Shown in pieces: positions 1 to 7,043 of a stretch of 8,839 nt of DNA; position 1 is the first letter of the stretch; every line of letters begins with the position of its first letter. The position numbers and the translations under genes were made by a program. Source of the DNA: JAKORR01 sp964608495. Its GTDB lineage: Bacteria > Armatimonadota > Zipacnadia > Zipacnadales > FEN-943. The stretch is from assembly GCA_964608495.1 (NCBI GenBank), contig CAZSOQ010000216.1, positions 1 through 8,839 of the forward strand, read 5' to 3'. Below the pieces are notes generated by a model. That model was not told where the DNA came from, did no database searches, and worked only from the letters and a program-made list of their open reading frames with translations.

Positions 1-1110
1 GAGCTGGTACCGCCGGCCCCACACCCGCACGCCTTCCCGCTCGGCCACCAGCGGCGTCCACGGCGGCAGCAGCTCCACGGCCTCGTACAGGTCGTTGCCC
101 TCCCACCACGTGTCGGGTATCTCGGCCGTCGCCTCGGCCTGGCCCAACTGCCGCCCATCCACCTCCACCTGCGCCACCACCTTCCACACCCCCGCCGGCC
201 TCATCTGCATCGGCGCCTCGGTCGCCGCCCGGTGACCCTCGACGGGTCTCACGTCGCCCTCCCACGCCTGGCTCCCGTCGGGCCTGAGCAGCCTGGCGTG
301 GACGCGAGCCTGGGCGCGCTGCTCGGCGGCCAGACCTGCCAGGTTGAACGACAGCATCCACCGCTCGCGCCTTGCCCCGGGCTGCATGTGCACCTTTATC
401 GGCGCCAGCTCGGCCAGCGGCAGCGAAGCCCGCTGCCCCGCCGCGCCCGCCGCGTGCAGGGCCGCCACTTCCTCCACCTCCAGCGGACGCCCGAAGACGT
501 ACACCTCGTCAATCAGGCTCCGCGCGTCCCGCTCCACGTGCCACGGCCGGTCCCCGATCAGCACCGTGTCCGCCTCTATCCGCGGCACCGGCGGCTCGCC
601 CATGGGGGTCGTCGCCACGCCGTCCACGTACAGCGTCGCCGCCACGCTGTCCCACGTCGCCGCCACGTGGTGCCACTCGCCGGGCTTCCAGTCCCCGATG
701 GACTTGCGCACCACCTGCCAGCCGTGCGCCTCGGTGTCGTCCGACAGCAGCAGCAACAGGCCCGTGGCCGGGTCCAGGTACTTGTACAGCAGCAGCCAGC
801 CGGGGGCCTTGGCCTCGAAGAACACGTGGAACTTGTCGTCATCGCCCGACCAGTCCACGGGCTTGACCCACATCGCCACGCTCCCCGCCTTGACCTTCAC
901 GTTGCCCTCCAGCGCCAGGGCCAGCTCACACGCCCCGTCGCCCACCAGCAGCGCCTGGCCCACCCTCCCGGCCTCGAAGCGCGCCTGTCCCTCGACGCGC
1001 GGCGCCGACGCTCCCACCGCGGGCTCCACCGTGCCGTCCAGGGGGAGATGAAACAGAAGATCGCCGGGCTGTCCGGCTGCGGTCAACATAACGACCAGCG
1101 CGACGAGCAC
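1..1110 (-). CDS. LamG-domain secreted protein, probable DUF6067/GH123-like glycoside hydrolase (3' end outside window)
   Basis: Seen: 370 codons are present and the reading frame continues past the left edge, so the C-terminus is missing. A hydrophobic stretch at residues 2-12 (LVALVVMLTAA) looks like a short signal peptide, although it lacks the usual basic n-region. Residues about 18-220 form a concanavalin A-like LamG fold, with the typical strings GEWHHVAATWD (144-154), LYVDG (160-164) and IDEVYVFGRPL (200-210). A second beta-rich part follows. It ends in a segment with LPPWTPL (348-354) and VWGRRY (363-368), which I recognise from glycoside-hydrolase-like DUF6067 proteins, where it precedes the catalytic barrel. 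Inference: an exported carbohydrate-binding and possibly carbohydrate-cleaving protein. Start: GTG at 1110 is chosen because AGGAGG lies 9 bases upstream; a TTG at 1116 is only 3 bases from it, and an in-frame TAG at 1132-1134 blocks longer forms. The gene follows the ceramidase-like gene after 195 bases. LamG is secure; the hydrolase assignment is tentative. Confidence 0.82.
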   Translation of the reverse strand, partial: MLVALVVMLTAAGQPGDLLFHLPLDGTVEPAVGASAPRVEGQARFEAGRVGQALLVGDGACELALALEGNVKVKAGSVAMWVKPVDWSGDDDKFHVFFEAKAPGWLLLYKYLDPATGLLLLLSDDTEAHGWQVVRKSIGDWKPGEWHHVAATWDSVAATLYVDGVATTPMGEPPVPRIEADTVLIGDRPWHVERDARSLIDEVYVFGRPLEVEEVAALHAAGAAGQRASLPLAELAPIKVHMQPGARRERWMLSFNLAGLAAEQRAQARVHARLLRPDGSQAWEGDVRPVEGHRAATEAPMQMRPAGVWKVVAQVEVDGRQLGQAEATAEIPDTWWEGNDLYEAVELLPPWTPLVAEREGVRVWGRRYQL

Positions 1111-1119
1111 TGGCAACCA

Positions 1120-1125
1120 CCTCCT
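1120..1125 (-). promoter_or_regulatory. Shine-Dalgarno site of the LamG gene
   Basis: The minus strand reads AGGAGG, a perfect anti-16S match, 9 bases before the GTG at 1110. It decides between this GTG and the TTG at 1116, which would leave only 3 bases of spacing. Confidence 0.65.
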
Positions 1126-1305
1126 GGGGGCCTATCCTCCGGGCTGGTCCCGTGACGCCTCCTGCTCGCGGCCTTCACCGCGCCTCAGGCGGGACCTGCC
1201 TTCGCCTCGCCGGTCCGCCCACGGAGCCGCTCACCGGCCGCGCCGCCCCGCGGGCCCGGCCATCGCCTCCCGACCCGCAAGCCCATCTCCCTGCTCCGGG
1301 CCCGG

Positions 1306-2679
1306 TCAGGAGGCCACGCCTTCGAGCAACCCGTCCATCGCCTCGAGCAGCTCCCCATACGCTCCCGGCCCCAGAGGCGTGGCCGTCGGCTCGTAGCCGC
1401 CCTGCGCGAAGCACTCCGGCGGCACCACGTAGGACGGGTTGTGATCCATGCAGTGCGCGACGTTCACCAGCCGCAGCTCCGGCCTGCGCCCGGCCAGCCT
1501 TCGCCGCAGCTCGTCGCCCAACCGCAGGAACACCTCGCCCGGCATGAAGCTGAGACACGCCCTGCCCACTCGCAGCGCCGCGGCCCGCGTCTGCAGCCGG
1601 CCCTTGCGGGTGTTCAGCCGCGCGTTGTACCAGTACACGGTCCGCCGCAGCATCTGGTAGCCGGGCCCGTCCCTGCCCGTGCGCCGGTACTCGGCCGCGC
1701 CGGCCTCCAGCCGCCTCGCGAACTCCCCCGCGTCCGGCAGCGTGTCCGCCACGCTCAGCCCCAGCGGCTTGACCCAGGCCATCGCCAGGTCCTCCGGCTC
1801 CGCCTCGACCTCGGCGCTCGCCACGGCCCTTACGATGGCGTCCGCATACCTCGCCCCCAGCCGCTGCAGATCGGCCTTGCGCTCCTCCGGCGCGCCCGAG
1901 TCGCTGCTCACGTACTTGCCGGGGTTGATCTCCCCGCAGGGCCCGGTGAGGTGCAGGAGCCGGGCCTCCCCCAGCGCGGCCTCTGCCATCGCCATGCCCA
2001 CGCCGGGGAAGTCGCCGGTCGCGTAGGGCCCCTCGTCGCCACCCGAGACTGACGGATGGCAGCTATAGCCGCAGATCCCGATCAGCGCCCCCGTGCCTCG
2101 CGTCCGGAACAGCACCATCCGCAGTGTGGGGTCAATCCAGCCCTCCGGCCTTGCCCGAAGCCCCGCCGCCGGCCGCGACGCCCGGAAGACCACCTTGTCC
2201 CCGTCGCCCGTCGGTACCCGCCGATTCGACGCGATCCCCTCCACCTTCGCCTCGCCGTAGGCCATCTCGCACTCGCTCGCCGTCTGGGCCGCCTGCCGCG
2301 CCGCCTCCACGAGCCCCCGCTGTAGCAGGGCCCTGAAGGCCGTGCTCGAGAAATCCTCGGCCAGCCCATAGGGCTCCAGCAGCCGCGCCACTTCCCACCG
2401 CGAGTTGGCTGTCTGGTGCGTGTGGGTGGCGTGGAGGACGATCCGCTCGGGCGGGACGCCGGTCGCCTCGGCCATGGCCGCCGTGAACTCCTCGCAGTCG
2501 CTCTGGTAGAGCGCGATCACATCGGCCGCGGCGATCAGCACCGCCTGACCGCCCACCTCCAGCCACACGGCCCGCGCGTGGAGGTCGTCGAAGACCTCGA
2601 CAAGCTCGTCCGCCAGGCCCAGCGCGCAGGGGGTGCCCATCTCGGGGGTGACAACGCACCGACCATAGCCGACTCGCAT
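1306..2679 (-). CDS. Neutral/alkaline ceramidase-like metal hydrolase (short form)
   Basis: Seen: 457 residues from the ATG at 2679. Features of the neutral ceramidase N-terminal domain family appear in order: an N-terminal VGYGRCVVTPEMGTP strand (3-17), the HATHTH metal motif (83-88), GYSCHPS (204-210) with His208, GPCGEINP (246-253), FMPGEVF (378-384) with Glu382, and PSYVVP...GGYE (415-430) with Tyr417. By family knowledge, two His, a Glu and a Tyr hold the active-site zinc in true neutral ceramidases, and equivalents of all are present. The protein is much shorter than true ceramidases (about 650-750 residues): it has no C-terminal Ig-like domain and no signal peptide, so it is probably cytoplasmic. 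The Ser of the catalytic GDxSP motif is Asn252 here, so ceramide cleavage is doubtful and the substrate is unknown. Start: an in-frame GTG at 2715 would add 12 poorly conserved residues and has GGAGG with no spacing; AGGAAGGA at 2692-2699 precedes the ATG by 12 bases. It lies 126 bases downstream of pyrG. Confidence 0.85.
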   Translation of the reverse strand: MRVGYGRCVVTPEMGTPCALGLADELVEVFDDLHARAVWLEVGGQAVLIAAADVIALYQSDCEEFTAAMAEATGVPPERIVLHATHTHQTANSRWEVARLLEPYGLAEDFSSTAFRALLQRGLVEAARQAAQTASECEMAYGEAKVEGIASNRRVPTGDGDKVVFRASRPAAGLRARPEGWIDPTLRMVLFRTRGTGALIGICGYSCHPSVSGGDEGPYATGDFPGVGMAMAEAALGEARLLHLTGPCGEINPGKYVSSDSGAPEERKADLQRLGARYADAIVRAVASAEVEAEPEDLAMAWVKPLGLSVADTLPDAGEFARRLEAGAAEYRRTGRDGPGYQMLRRTVYWYNARLNTRKGRLQTRAAALRVGRACLSFMPGEVFLRLGDELRRRLAGRRPELRLVNVAHCMDHNPSYVVPPECFAQGGYEPTATPLGPGAYGELLEAMDGLLEGVAS

Positions 2680-2805
2680 AGGGCCACCGTGTCCTTCCTG
2701 GGGATTGCCGGGCACCCTCCGGCGGCTGGCGCGCCACGGGCGTCCTTCCCTGCCTGTCCGCCTCTCGGCTGTCCGCCCGGCGCCCGAGCCGTGGCGGCGC
2801 GGCCC

Positions 2806-4479
2806 CTATTCCTCCTCGGCAGCCGCCGCCACCTCGCCGCGCAGCCTCGCCTGCTCCAGACACGCGCCCACCAGCCCGGCGAAGAGCGGGTGCGGCCGGG
2901 TCGGCCGTGACTTGAACTCCGGGTGAAACTGCACCGCGATGAAGAAGGGATGCACGTCCCGCGGCAGTTCGATGATCTCCACCAGGTCGCCACGCGGCGA
3001 CCTCCCCGAGAACACCAGTCCATGCTCCGCCAGCGCCTCCCGGTAGGCGTTGTTGACTTCGTACCGGTGCCGGTGGCGCTCCGAGATCTCCGTCGTGCCG
3101 TACAGCTCTTGGGCCAGCGACCCCTCCTGGAGTCTGCAGGGGAAGGCCCCCAGGCGCATCGTCCCTCCCAGCTCCGTCACGTACTCCTGCTCCTTCAGGT
3201 AGATGACCACCGGGTGCGGCGTCGCCTCGTGGAACTCCTTCGAGTTGGCGTCGTCGAGCCCGCAGGCGTTGCGCGCGAACTCGATCACCGCCGTCTGCAG
3301 CCCCAGGCACAGACCCAGATAGGGCAGACCCTCCCGCCGCGCGTACCCTATCGCCTCGATCTTCCCCTCGATCCCCCGCTTGCCGAAGCCGCCCGGCACG
3401 AGCACGCCCTGCACGTCGCCCAGCATCTCTTCCGCGCCCTTCTCCTCGATCTCCTCCGAATCCACGTAGGCTATCTCGACCTCGGCCTCGTGCGCCGCTC
3501 CCGCGTGTCGAACCGCCTCGGTTACCGACAGGTACGCATCGCGCAGGTCCATGTACTTGCCCACCATCGCGATGCGCACCTTGTGCCTCGGCGCGTTGAT
3601 CCGCTCCAGCGCCGCCTCCCAGGCCGTCAGGTCCGGCTCGCGCTGCGGCAGCTCCAGCCGCTCCAGCACCCGCTCGGCTATGTGCTGCCGCTCCATGTGC
3701 ATCGGGATCTCATACAGCGACCGCCGTATGTCAATCCCCTCGATGATGGCCTCGTATCGCAGGCCGCACATCAGGGCGATCTTCTCCCGCAGGCCGTCCG
3801 ACAGCGGGTACCTCGTCCGGCACACCAGCAGGTCCGGCGTGATCCCCGATCGCAGCAGCTCCCGCACGCTGTGCTGCGTCGGCTTCGTCTTCAGCTCCCC
3901 CACCGTGTCCAGGTAGGGGACCAGGGTCACATGCACGTAGCAGCAGTTCTCCCGCCCCTCGTCGAAGGCCATCTGCCGGATCGCTTCCAGGAACGGCTGG
4001 CCCTCGATGTCGCCCACCGTCCCCCCGATCTCCGTGATGGCCACGTCCGCCTCGTGATGCCGCGCCGCCTGCCGTATCCTCTCCTTGATCTCGTCTGTGA
4101 TGTGCGGCACGACCTGCACCGTGTCGCCCAGGTAGTAGTCCCCGTCGCGCTCCTTATCGATCACGGCCCCATAGACCTGCCCCGTCGTCACGTTCGACCA
4201 TCGCCCGAGGCTCTCGTCCACGAACCGCTCGTAGTGCCCCAGGTCCAGGTCCGTCTCCGCTCCGTCATCCGTCACGTACACCTCGCCGTGCTGGAAGGGA
4301 TTCATCAGCCCCGCGTCAACGTTGATGTACGGGTCTATCTTGATCAGGGCCACTCGGTACCCGCGGCTCTTCAGCAACAGACCCAACGACGCCGTCGTGA
4401 TGCCCTTTCCGATGGCCGACACGACGCCGCCTGTCACGAAGATATACTTGGCCTGCCCGTCCGTCTGGGACTGAGACAT
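2806..4479 (-). CDS. pyrG: CTP synthase (glutamine hydrolysing)
   Basis: PyrG makes CTP from UTP, ATP and glutamine, the last step of de novo pyrimidine nucleotide synthesis, in the cytoplasm. Seen: 557 residues, slightly above the usual 530-550. The N-terminal synthetase domain (about 10-275) has the start motif [17 protein letters not shown] (11-27), the Mg/UTP-binding block around [20 protein letters not shown] (64-83) and the [11 protein letters not shown] region (149-159). The C-terminal class I glutamine amidotransferase domain (about 300-540) has the oxyanion loop PGGFGKRG (362-369), nucleophile Cys391 in GLCLGLQ, and His519 and Glu521 in FHPE. All catalytic residues are present. The C-terminus ends in a short Ala/Glu tail. 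Start: the ATG at 4479 gives the family N-terminus and has GGGAGGG at 4491-4497, 11 bases upstream; the open frame extends 63 codons further but that part is Arg/Gly/Pro-rich and not PyrG-like. It stands alone between gaps of 121 and 126 bases, so it may have its own promoter. Confidence 0.98.
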   Translation of the reverse strand: MSQSQTDGQAKYIFVTGGVVSAIGKGITTASLGLLLKSRGYRVALIKIDPYINVDAGLMNPFQHGEVYVTDDGAETDLDLGHYERFVDESLGRWSNVTTGQVYGAVIDKERDGDYYLGDTVQVVPHITDEIKERIRQAARHHEADVAITEIGGTVGDIEGQPFLEAIRQMAFDEGRENCCYVHVTLVPYLDTVGELKTKPTQHSVRELLRSGITPDLLVCRTRYPLSDGLREKIALMCGLRYEAIIEGIDIRRSLYEIPMHMERQHIAERVLERLELPQREPDLTAWEAALERINAPRHKVRIAMVGKYMDLRDAYLSVTEAVRHAGAAHEAEVEIAYVDSEEIEEKGAEEMLGDVQGVLVPGGFGKRGIEGKIEAIGYARREGLPYLGLCLGLQTAVIEFARNACGLDDANSKEFHEATPHPVVIYLKEQEYVTELGGTMRLGAFPCRLQEGSLAQELYGTTEISERHRHRYEVNNAYREALAEHGLVFSGRSPRGDLVEIIELPRDVHPFFIAVQFHPEFKSRPTRPHPLFAGLVGACLEQARLRGEVAAAAEEE

Positions 4480-4538
4480 CGCGATTGTCGCCCTCCCGCC
4501 CTGGCCTGCCCTCTGCCACAGGCCGGGTGTCTGGTTCT

Positions 4539-4565
4539 GTATCGAAGGGCCCCGTTCCCTGATAC
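4539..4565 (-). other. Imperfect inverted repeat in the pyrG upstream region, possible leader hairpin
   Basis: Within the 121-base gap before pyrG, GTATC (4539-4543) pairs with GATAC (4561-4565), and AGGG (4546-4549) with CCCT (4557-4560), leaving a 2-base bulge and a 7-base loop. No run of T follows on the minus strand, so it is not a standard intrinsic terminator. A second 6-base stem, GGCCTG/CAGGCC (4503-4508 with 4519-4524, 10-base loop), lies between it and the ribosome-binding site. In GC-rich DNA such stems occur by chance. I cannot place a promoter. A role in pyrG leader control is only a possibility. Confidence 0.25.
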
Positions 4566-4600
4566 CGTTCCTGCTGCCTGGTCGGCCCCGCGCTTGGCTG

Positions 4601-5236
4601 TCACTGCGGTGAGGCGGGAGGTTCCTCCTCGCTCTTGGGCTCCTCGGGCCTGGCCCACCTCGGCCCACTCTCGGCCTCGTCCGTCGGCTCTACCTCCACG
4701 TCCAGATCCACCAGCTCCTCCTCCGGGCCCTCCTCGGCGACCTCGGGCTCCTCCTCCACGCTCACCACCGCCACCTCGGGCTCGGCCGCCTCGACCTCCG
4801 GCTCGGCCGCCGCCTCCTCGGGCGTGGGCTCGGCTGCCTCCACCTCCTCCTCCGGCTCCATCTCCTCCTCGGGCCCCGTCAGGAGCTGCTCGTCCGACAC
4901 GTCCATGAGCTGGATCTCCGGCCGCGTGCTCTGTCGCCGGATCTCCTCGATCTCGTTCCTCAGCCGACCGATGTGAGCGAGGATCTCGTCAATGCGCTCA
5001 CACTCCACCAGCACATCGCGGTTCCTCACCTTCCCCCTTCGATGCAGCGCGTACACCTTGCCCCCGATGGTCGCCAGCAGTGCCTGCTGCTCTCCCCGCA
5101 GGTGGCGAATCGCCCTGACCCGCTGGGTGATCGACGCCTGCTCGTCCAGCCACGACCCGGCCACTTCGGACCCTCGGCGCAGGTACTGACCGACGCGGCG
5201 GAAGAAACCACCGACCCCTTGCTGAAGGTTGCTCAT
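4601..5236 (-). CDS. Uncharacterised coiled-coil protein with Glu/Pro-rich C-terminal tail
   Basis: I do not recognise a named family. Seen: 211 residues, no signal peptide, no clear membrane segment and no cysteine pattern. Residues 1-30 are basic and amphipathic ([12 protein letters not shown]). Residues about 36-101 form a helical coiled coil with [20 protein letters not shown] (46-65) and a second helix [20 protein letters not shown] (80-99). This resembles small bacterial proteins with two helices around an 'IG.KVY.L' turn, usually of unknown function. From residue 122 to the end the protein is low-complexity and acidic: about 34 Glu in 90 residues, with many Pro and the hexamer VEAAEP twice (132-137 and 148-153). 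Inference: an acidic, disordered tail attached to an oligomerising or surface-associating helical head. Start: the ATG at 5236 has GGGAGG 9 bases upstream (5246-5251); a longer in-frame start at 5308 would add 24 Arg/Gly/Ser-rich residues and is less likely. It lies between the radical SAM gene (75 bases) and pyrG (121 bases). Confidence 0.8.
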   Translation of the reverse strand: MSNLQQGVGGFFRRVGQYLRRGSEVAGSWLDEQASITQRVRAIRHLRGEQQALLATIGGKVYALHRRGKVRNRDVLVECERIDEILAHIGRLRNEIEEIRRQSTRPEIQLMDVSDEQLLTGPEEEMEPEEEVEAAEPTPEEAAAEPEVEAAEPEVAVVSVEEEPEVAEEGPEEELVDLDVEVEPTDEAESGPRWARPEEPKSEEEPPASPQ

Positions 5237-5245
5237 CTCGTGTGA

Positions 5246-5251
5246 CCTCCC
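5246..5251 (-). promoter_or_regulatory. Shine-Dalgarno site of the coiled-coil gene
   Basis: GGGAGG on the minus strand ends 9 bases before the ATG at 5236. It favours that start over the in-frame ATG at 5308, which lies 72 bases further upstream. Confidence 0.6.
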
Positions 5252-5311
5252 AGAGACCTCTCGAGTCTCCCCTTCGACAGGCCCGCGACGAGACCTGCCT
5301 CGTTTCACGCC

Positions 5312-6253
5312 CTACAGGCCCAGCCCGGCCTCCTCGTCCATCCCTCGTGTCAGCCCAGCCTCCCTAGCGGCCCTCAACGCCGCCCGGTACTCACCGTACC
5401 GAATCCTCTGCCCGATCCTCGGGTGTCCCACGGCCTCGGCACAAGGCCGGTATTGGGTCATGATGTTCACGTAGGTGTCCCGGCTTATGCTCGCCAGGAC
5501 CCGCATCACCGTCTCGCTCGCCGCAACGCCGTCCGGCATCACCAGGTGGCGCACCAGCACTCCCCGCTGCGCCAGCCCGCCCCGGTCTATCTGGAGGTCT
5601 CCCACCTGCCGGTGCATCTCCCTCAGGGCCGCCTCCGCCCTCTGCGGGTAGTCCGGCGCCTTCGAGAACTCCTCCGCCCCCTCCGATGCCCCGTACTTGA
5701 AGTCCGGCATGTAGATGTCCACCACGCCCTCCAGCAGACCCAGCGCCTCCACCGACTCGTACCCCCCGCAGTTCCACACCAGAGGCAGCCGCAGCCCGTC
5801 CCTCACCGCGATCACCAGCGCCTCTAGTATCTGCGGCAGCACGTGCGTCGGCGTCACGAAGTTGATGTTGTGGCACGCCCGCCTCTGCAGGGACAGCATC
5901 ACCGCCGCCAGCTCCGCCGCCGTCACCGGCTGGCCCTCGCCCCGCAGGCTTATGTCGTAGTTCTGGCAGAAGCAGCACCGCAGATTGCATCCCGAGAAGA
6001 AGATCGTCCCCGACCCGCCCAGCCCCACCAGCGGCGGTTCCTCGCCGAAGTGCGGCCCAGAGCTCGCCACCACCGCCTGTCGCCCTACTCGGCAGTAGCC
6101 CAGCTCGCCCGCCGTCCGGTTGACCCCACAGTCCCGCGGGCACAGCCGGCAGCTCTCCAGCCATCCCAGCGCCTCCTGCGCCCGCGCCTCCAGCTCGCCC
6201 GTCTCAGCCAGCCCCAGGTACGAGGGCCACGGACCGCCCGTGCTATCGGCCAT
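5312..6253 (-). CDS. Radical SAM protein, PflX/COG1313 type
   Basis: Seen: 313 residues. The radical SAM motif CX3CX2C is Cys89, Cys93 and Cys96 (SGCNLRCCFCQNYDIS), which binds the 4Fe-4S cluster that cleaves S-adenosylmethionine. Ahead of it is a second cysteine set, C35-X2-C38-X3-C42-X11-C54 (CRLCPRDCGVNR...GYC), typical of PflX-like homologues of pyruvate formate-lyase activating enzymes. Other family landmarks are NINFVTPTHVLP (129-140), WNCGGYES (160-167), YMPDFKYG (181-188) and VRHLVMPDG (234-242). The family's biochemical target is not established to my knowledge. No glycyl-radical enzyme gene is visible in the window, so the name 'activating enzyme' should not be read as function. The start ATG at 6253 lies inside the end of surE (11-base overlap), with GGAGG at 6263-6267, 9 bases upstream. 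This suggests coupled translation with surE and membership of the serA operon. Confidence 0.92.
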   Translation of the reverse strand: MADSTGGPWPSYLGLAETGELEARAQEALGWLESCRLCPRDCGVNRTAGELGYCRVGRQAVVASSGPHFGEEPPLVGLGGSGTIFFSGCNLRCCFCQNYDISLRGEGQPVTAAELAAVMLSLQRRACHNINFVTPTHVLPQILEALVIAVRDGLRLPLVWNCGGYESVEALGLLEGVVDIYMPDFKYGASEGAEEFSKAPDYPQRAEAALREMHRQVGDLQIDRGGLAQRGVLVRHLVMPDGVAASETVMRVLASISRDTYVNIMTQYRPCAEAVGHPRIGQRIRYGEYRAALRAAREAGLTRGMDEEAGLGL

Positions 6254-7043
6254 CGCCCTCCGCCTCCAGGAGCCTCGCCGCCAGCCCGCCCTCCTCGTCC
6301 CTGAGCCGCTCGATCAGCGCATAGTCGCTCAGGTCGGTATGCACCGGCGTCACCGAGATCCGCCCCTCGGCCACGGCCCCGATGTCCGTCCCGGGACCGC
6401 TGTCCACCTCCTCGGGCTCTCCGGTGAACCAGAAGTAGGGCCTGCCGCCCGGGTCCCTGCGTTCCTCGATCTGGTTGGAGTAGCTCCGGCGGCCCAGCCG
6501 GGTGATCACCAGCGCTCCCAGCTCCTCCTCAGGCAGATTGGGCAGGTTCACGTTCAGCAGGCTTCCCGTCGGCATCCCCAGCGCCAGCACGGCTTGCGCC
6601 AGCCGTCGCGCCAGCCTCGCCGCCGGTTCGTATAGGGGATCGTCGCGACTCGCCACCGACACCGCGAAGGCGGGCAGCCCCTGAATCGCGGCCTCCACCG
6701 CCGCCGATACCGTCCCCGAGTAGAAGAGCTCCTCTCCCAGGTTCGCCCCCGCGTTGATCCCCGACACGACCAGGTCGGGTCTCGACCCTGCCCTGACCGC
6801 CCCCAGCACCACGCAGTCCGCCGGCGTCCCGTTCGTCTCGTAGGCCTCCACATCCATCCCCTCGAGCCTCACGGGCTGCATCCGCAGCGGCTTGTGCAGG
6901 GTTATCGAGTGCCCCACCGCCGACTGCTCCCGCTCGGGAGCCACCACGACCACCTCGAAGTCCCGCCTCAGTTGCTCGACCAGCGCGCTCAGCCCCGGCG
7001 ACCGGATCCCATCGTCGTTGGTCACCAGGACGCGCCGGCTCAT
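6243..7043 (-). CDS. surE: 5'/3'-nucleotidase SurE
   Basis: SurE is a metal-dependent phosphatase that removes phosphate from nucleoside monophosphates, and in some species from other small phosphoesters or polyphosphate, in the cytoplasm. Seen: 266 residues, close to the family norm of about 250. The metal-binding residues are Asp10 and Asp11 (VTNDDG), Ser41 in APEREQSAVGHS (35-46), and Asn97 in SGINAGANLG (94-103). The supporting motif NGTPADCV (71-78) and the FYSGTVSAA segment (107-115) are intact. The C-terminal part has SVTPVHTDLSDYAL, the usual end of the fold. Its ATG overlaps the serA stop (ATGA at 7040-7043) and its own stop is overlapped by the radical SAM gene, so it is an internal gene of a tightly packed operon. 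The ribosome-binding site is only a G-rich stretch inside the end of serA, which suggests dependence on translation of serA. Confidence 0.97.
   Translation of the reverse strand: MSRRVLVTNDDGIRSPGLSALVEQLRRDFEVVVVAPEREQSAVGHSITLHKPLRMQPVRLEGMDVEAYETNGTPADCVVLGAVRAGSRPDLVVSGINAGANLGEELFYSGTVSAAVEAAIQGLPAFAVSVASRDDPLYEPAARLARRLAQAVLALGMPTGSLLNVNLPNLPEEELGALVITRLGRRSYSNQIEERRDPGGRPYFWFTGEPEEVDSGPGTDIGAVAEGRISVTPVHTDLSDYALIERLRDEEGGLAARLLEAEGDGR

Noticed and set aside
232..1155. Plus-strand open frames opposite the LamG gene
   Set aside because: The minus strand gives a clear LamG domain over the same bases; the plus-strand products are Arg/Pro/His-rich and featureless.
1111..1305. GC palindrome CCGGGCCCGG at 1296-1305 just after the ceramidase-like stop, a near copy at 1251-1259, and inverted repeat GCCGGT/ACCGGC (1209-1214 and 1233-1238)
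   Set aside because: No hairpin has a good stem-loop geometry together with a T-run, and such palindromes are common at this base composition, so I do not call a terminator or operator.
2725..2737. Palindrome TGGCGCGCCA between pyrG and the ceramidase-like gene
   Set aside because: A ten-base GC-rich palindrome without a second copy or promoter context is not evidence of an operator.
2132..3310. A 392-codon minus-strand open frame across the ceramidase-like and pyrG genes
   Set aside because: It is a Gly/Arg/Ala-rich shift frame overlapping two well-supported genes on the same strand.
4480..4668. A 63-codon N-terminal extension of CTP synthase
   Set aside because: The added residues are Arg/Gly/Pro-rich, overlap the end of the upstream gene by 68 bases, and are absent from the family; the ATG at 4479 gives the standard PyrG N-terminus.
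2923..4908. A very long plus-strand open frame (661 codons) antisense to pyrG and part of the coiled-coil gene
   Set aside because: It lies opposite a certain pyrG and its product is rich in Arg, Leu, Pro and His with no recognisable domain, as expected from the complement of GC-rich codons. No ribosome-binding site or family motif supports it.
5237..5311. Heptamer GAGACCT repeated at 5253-5259 and 5290-5296 with an inverted GTCTC at 5264-5268
   Set aside because: Short, few copies and no associated promoter pattern; probably chance.
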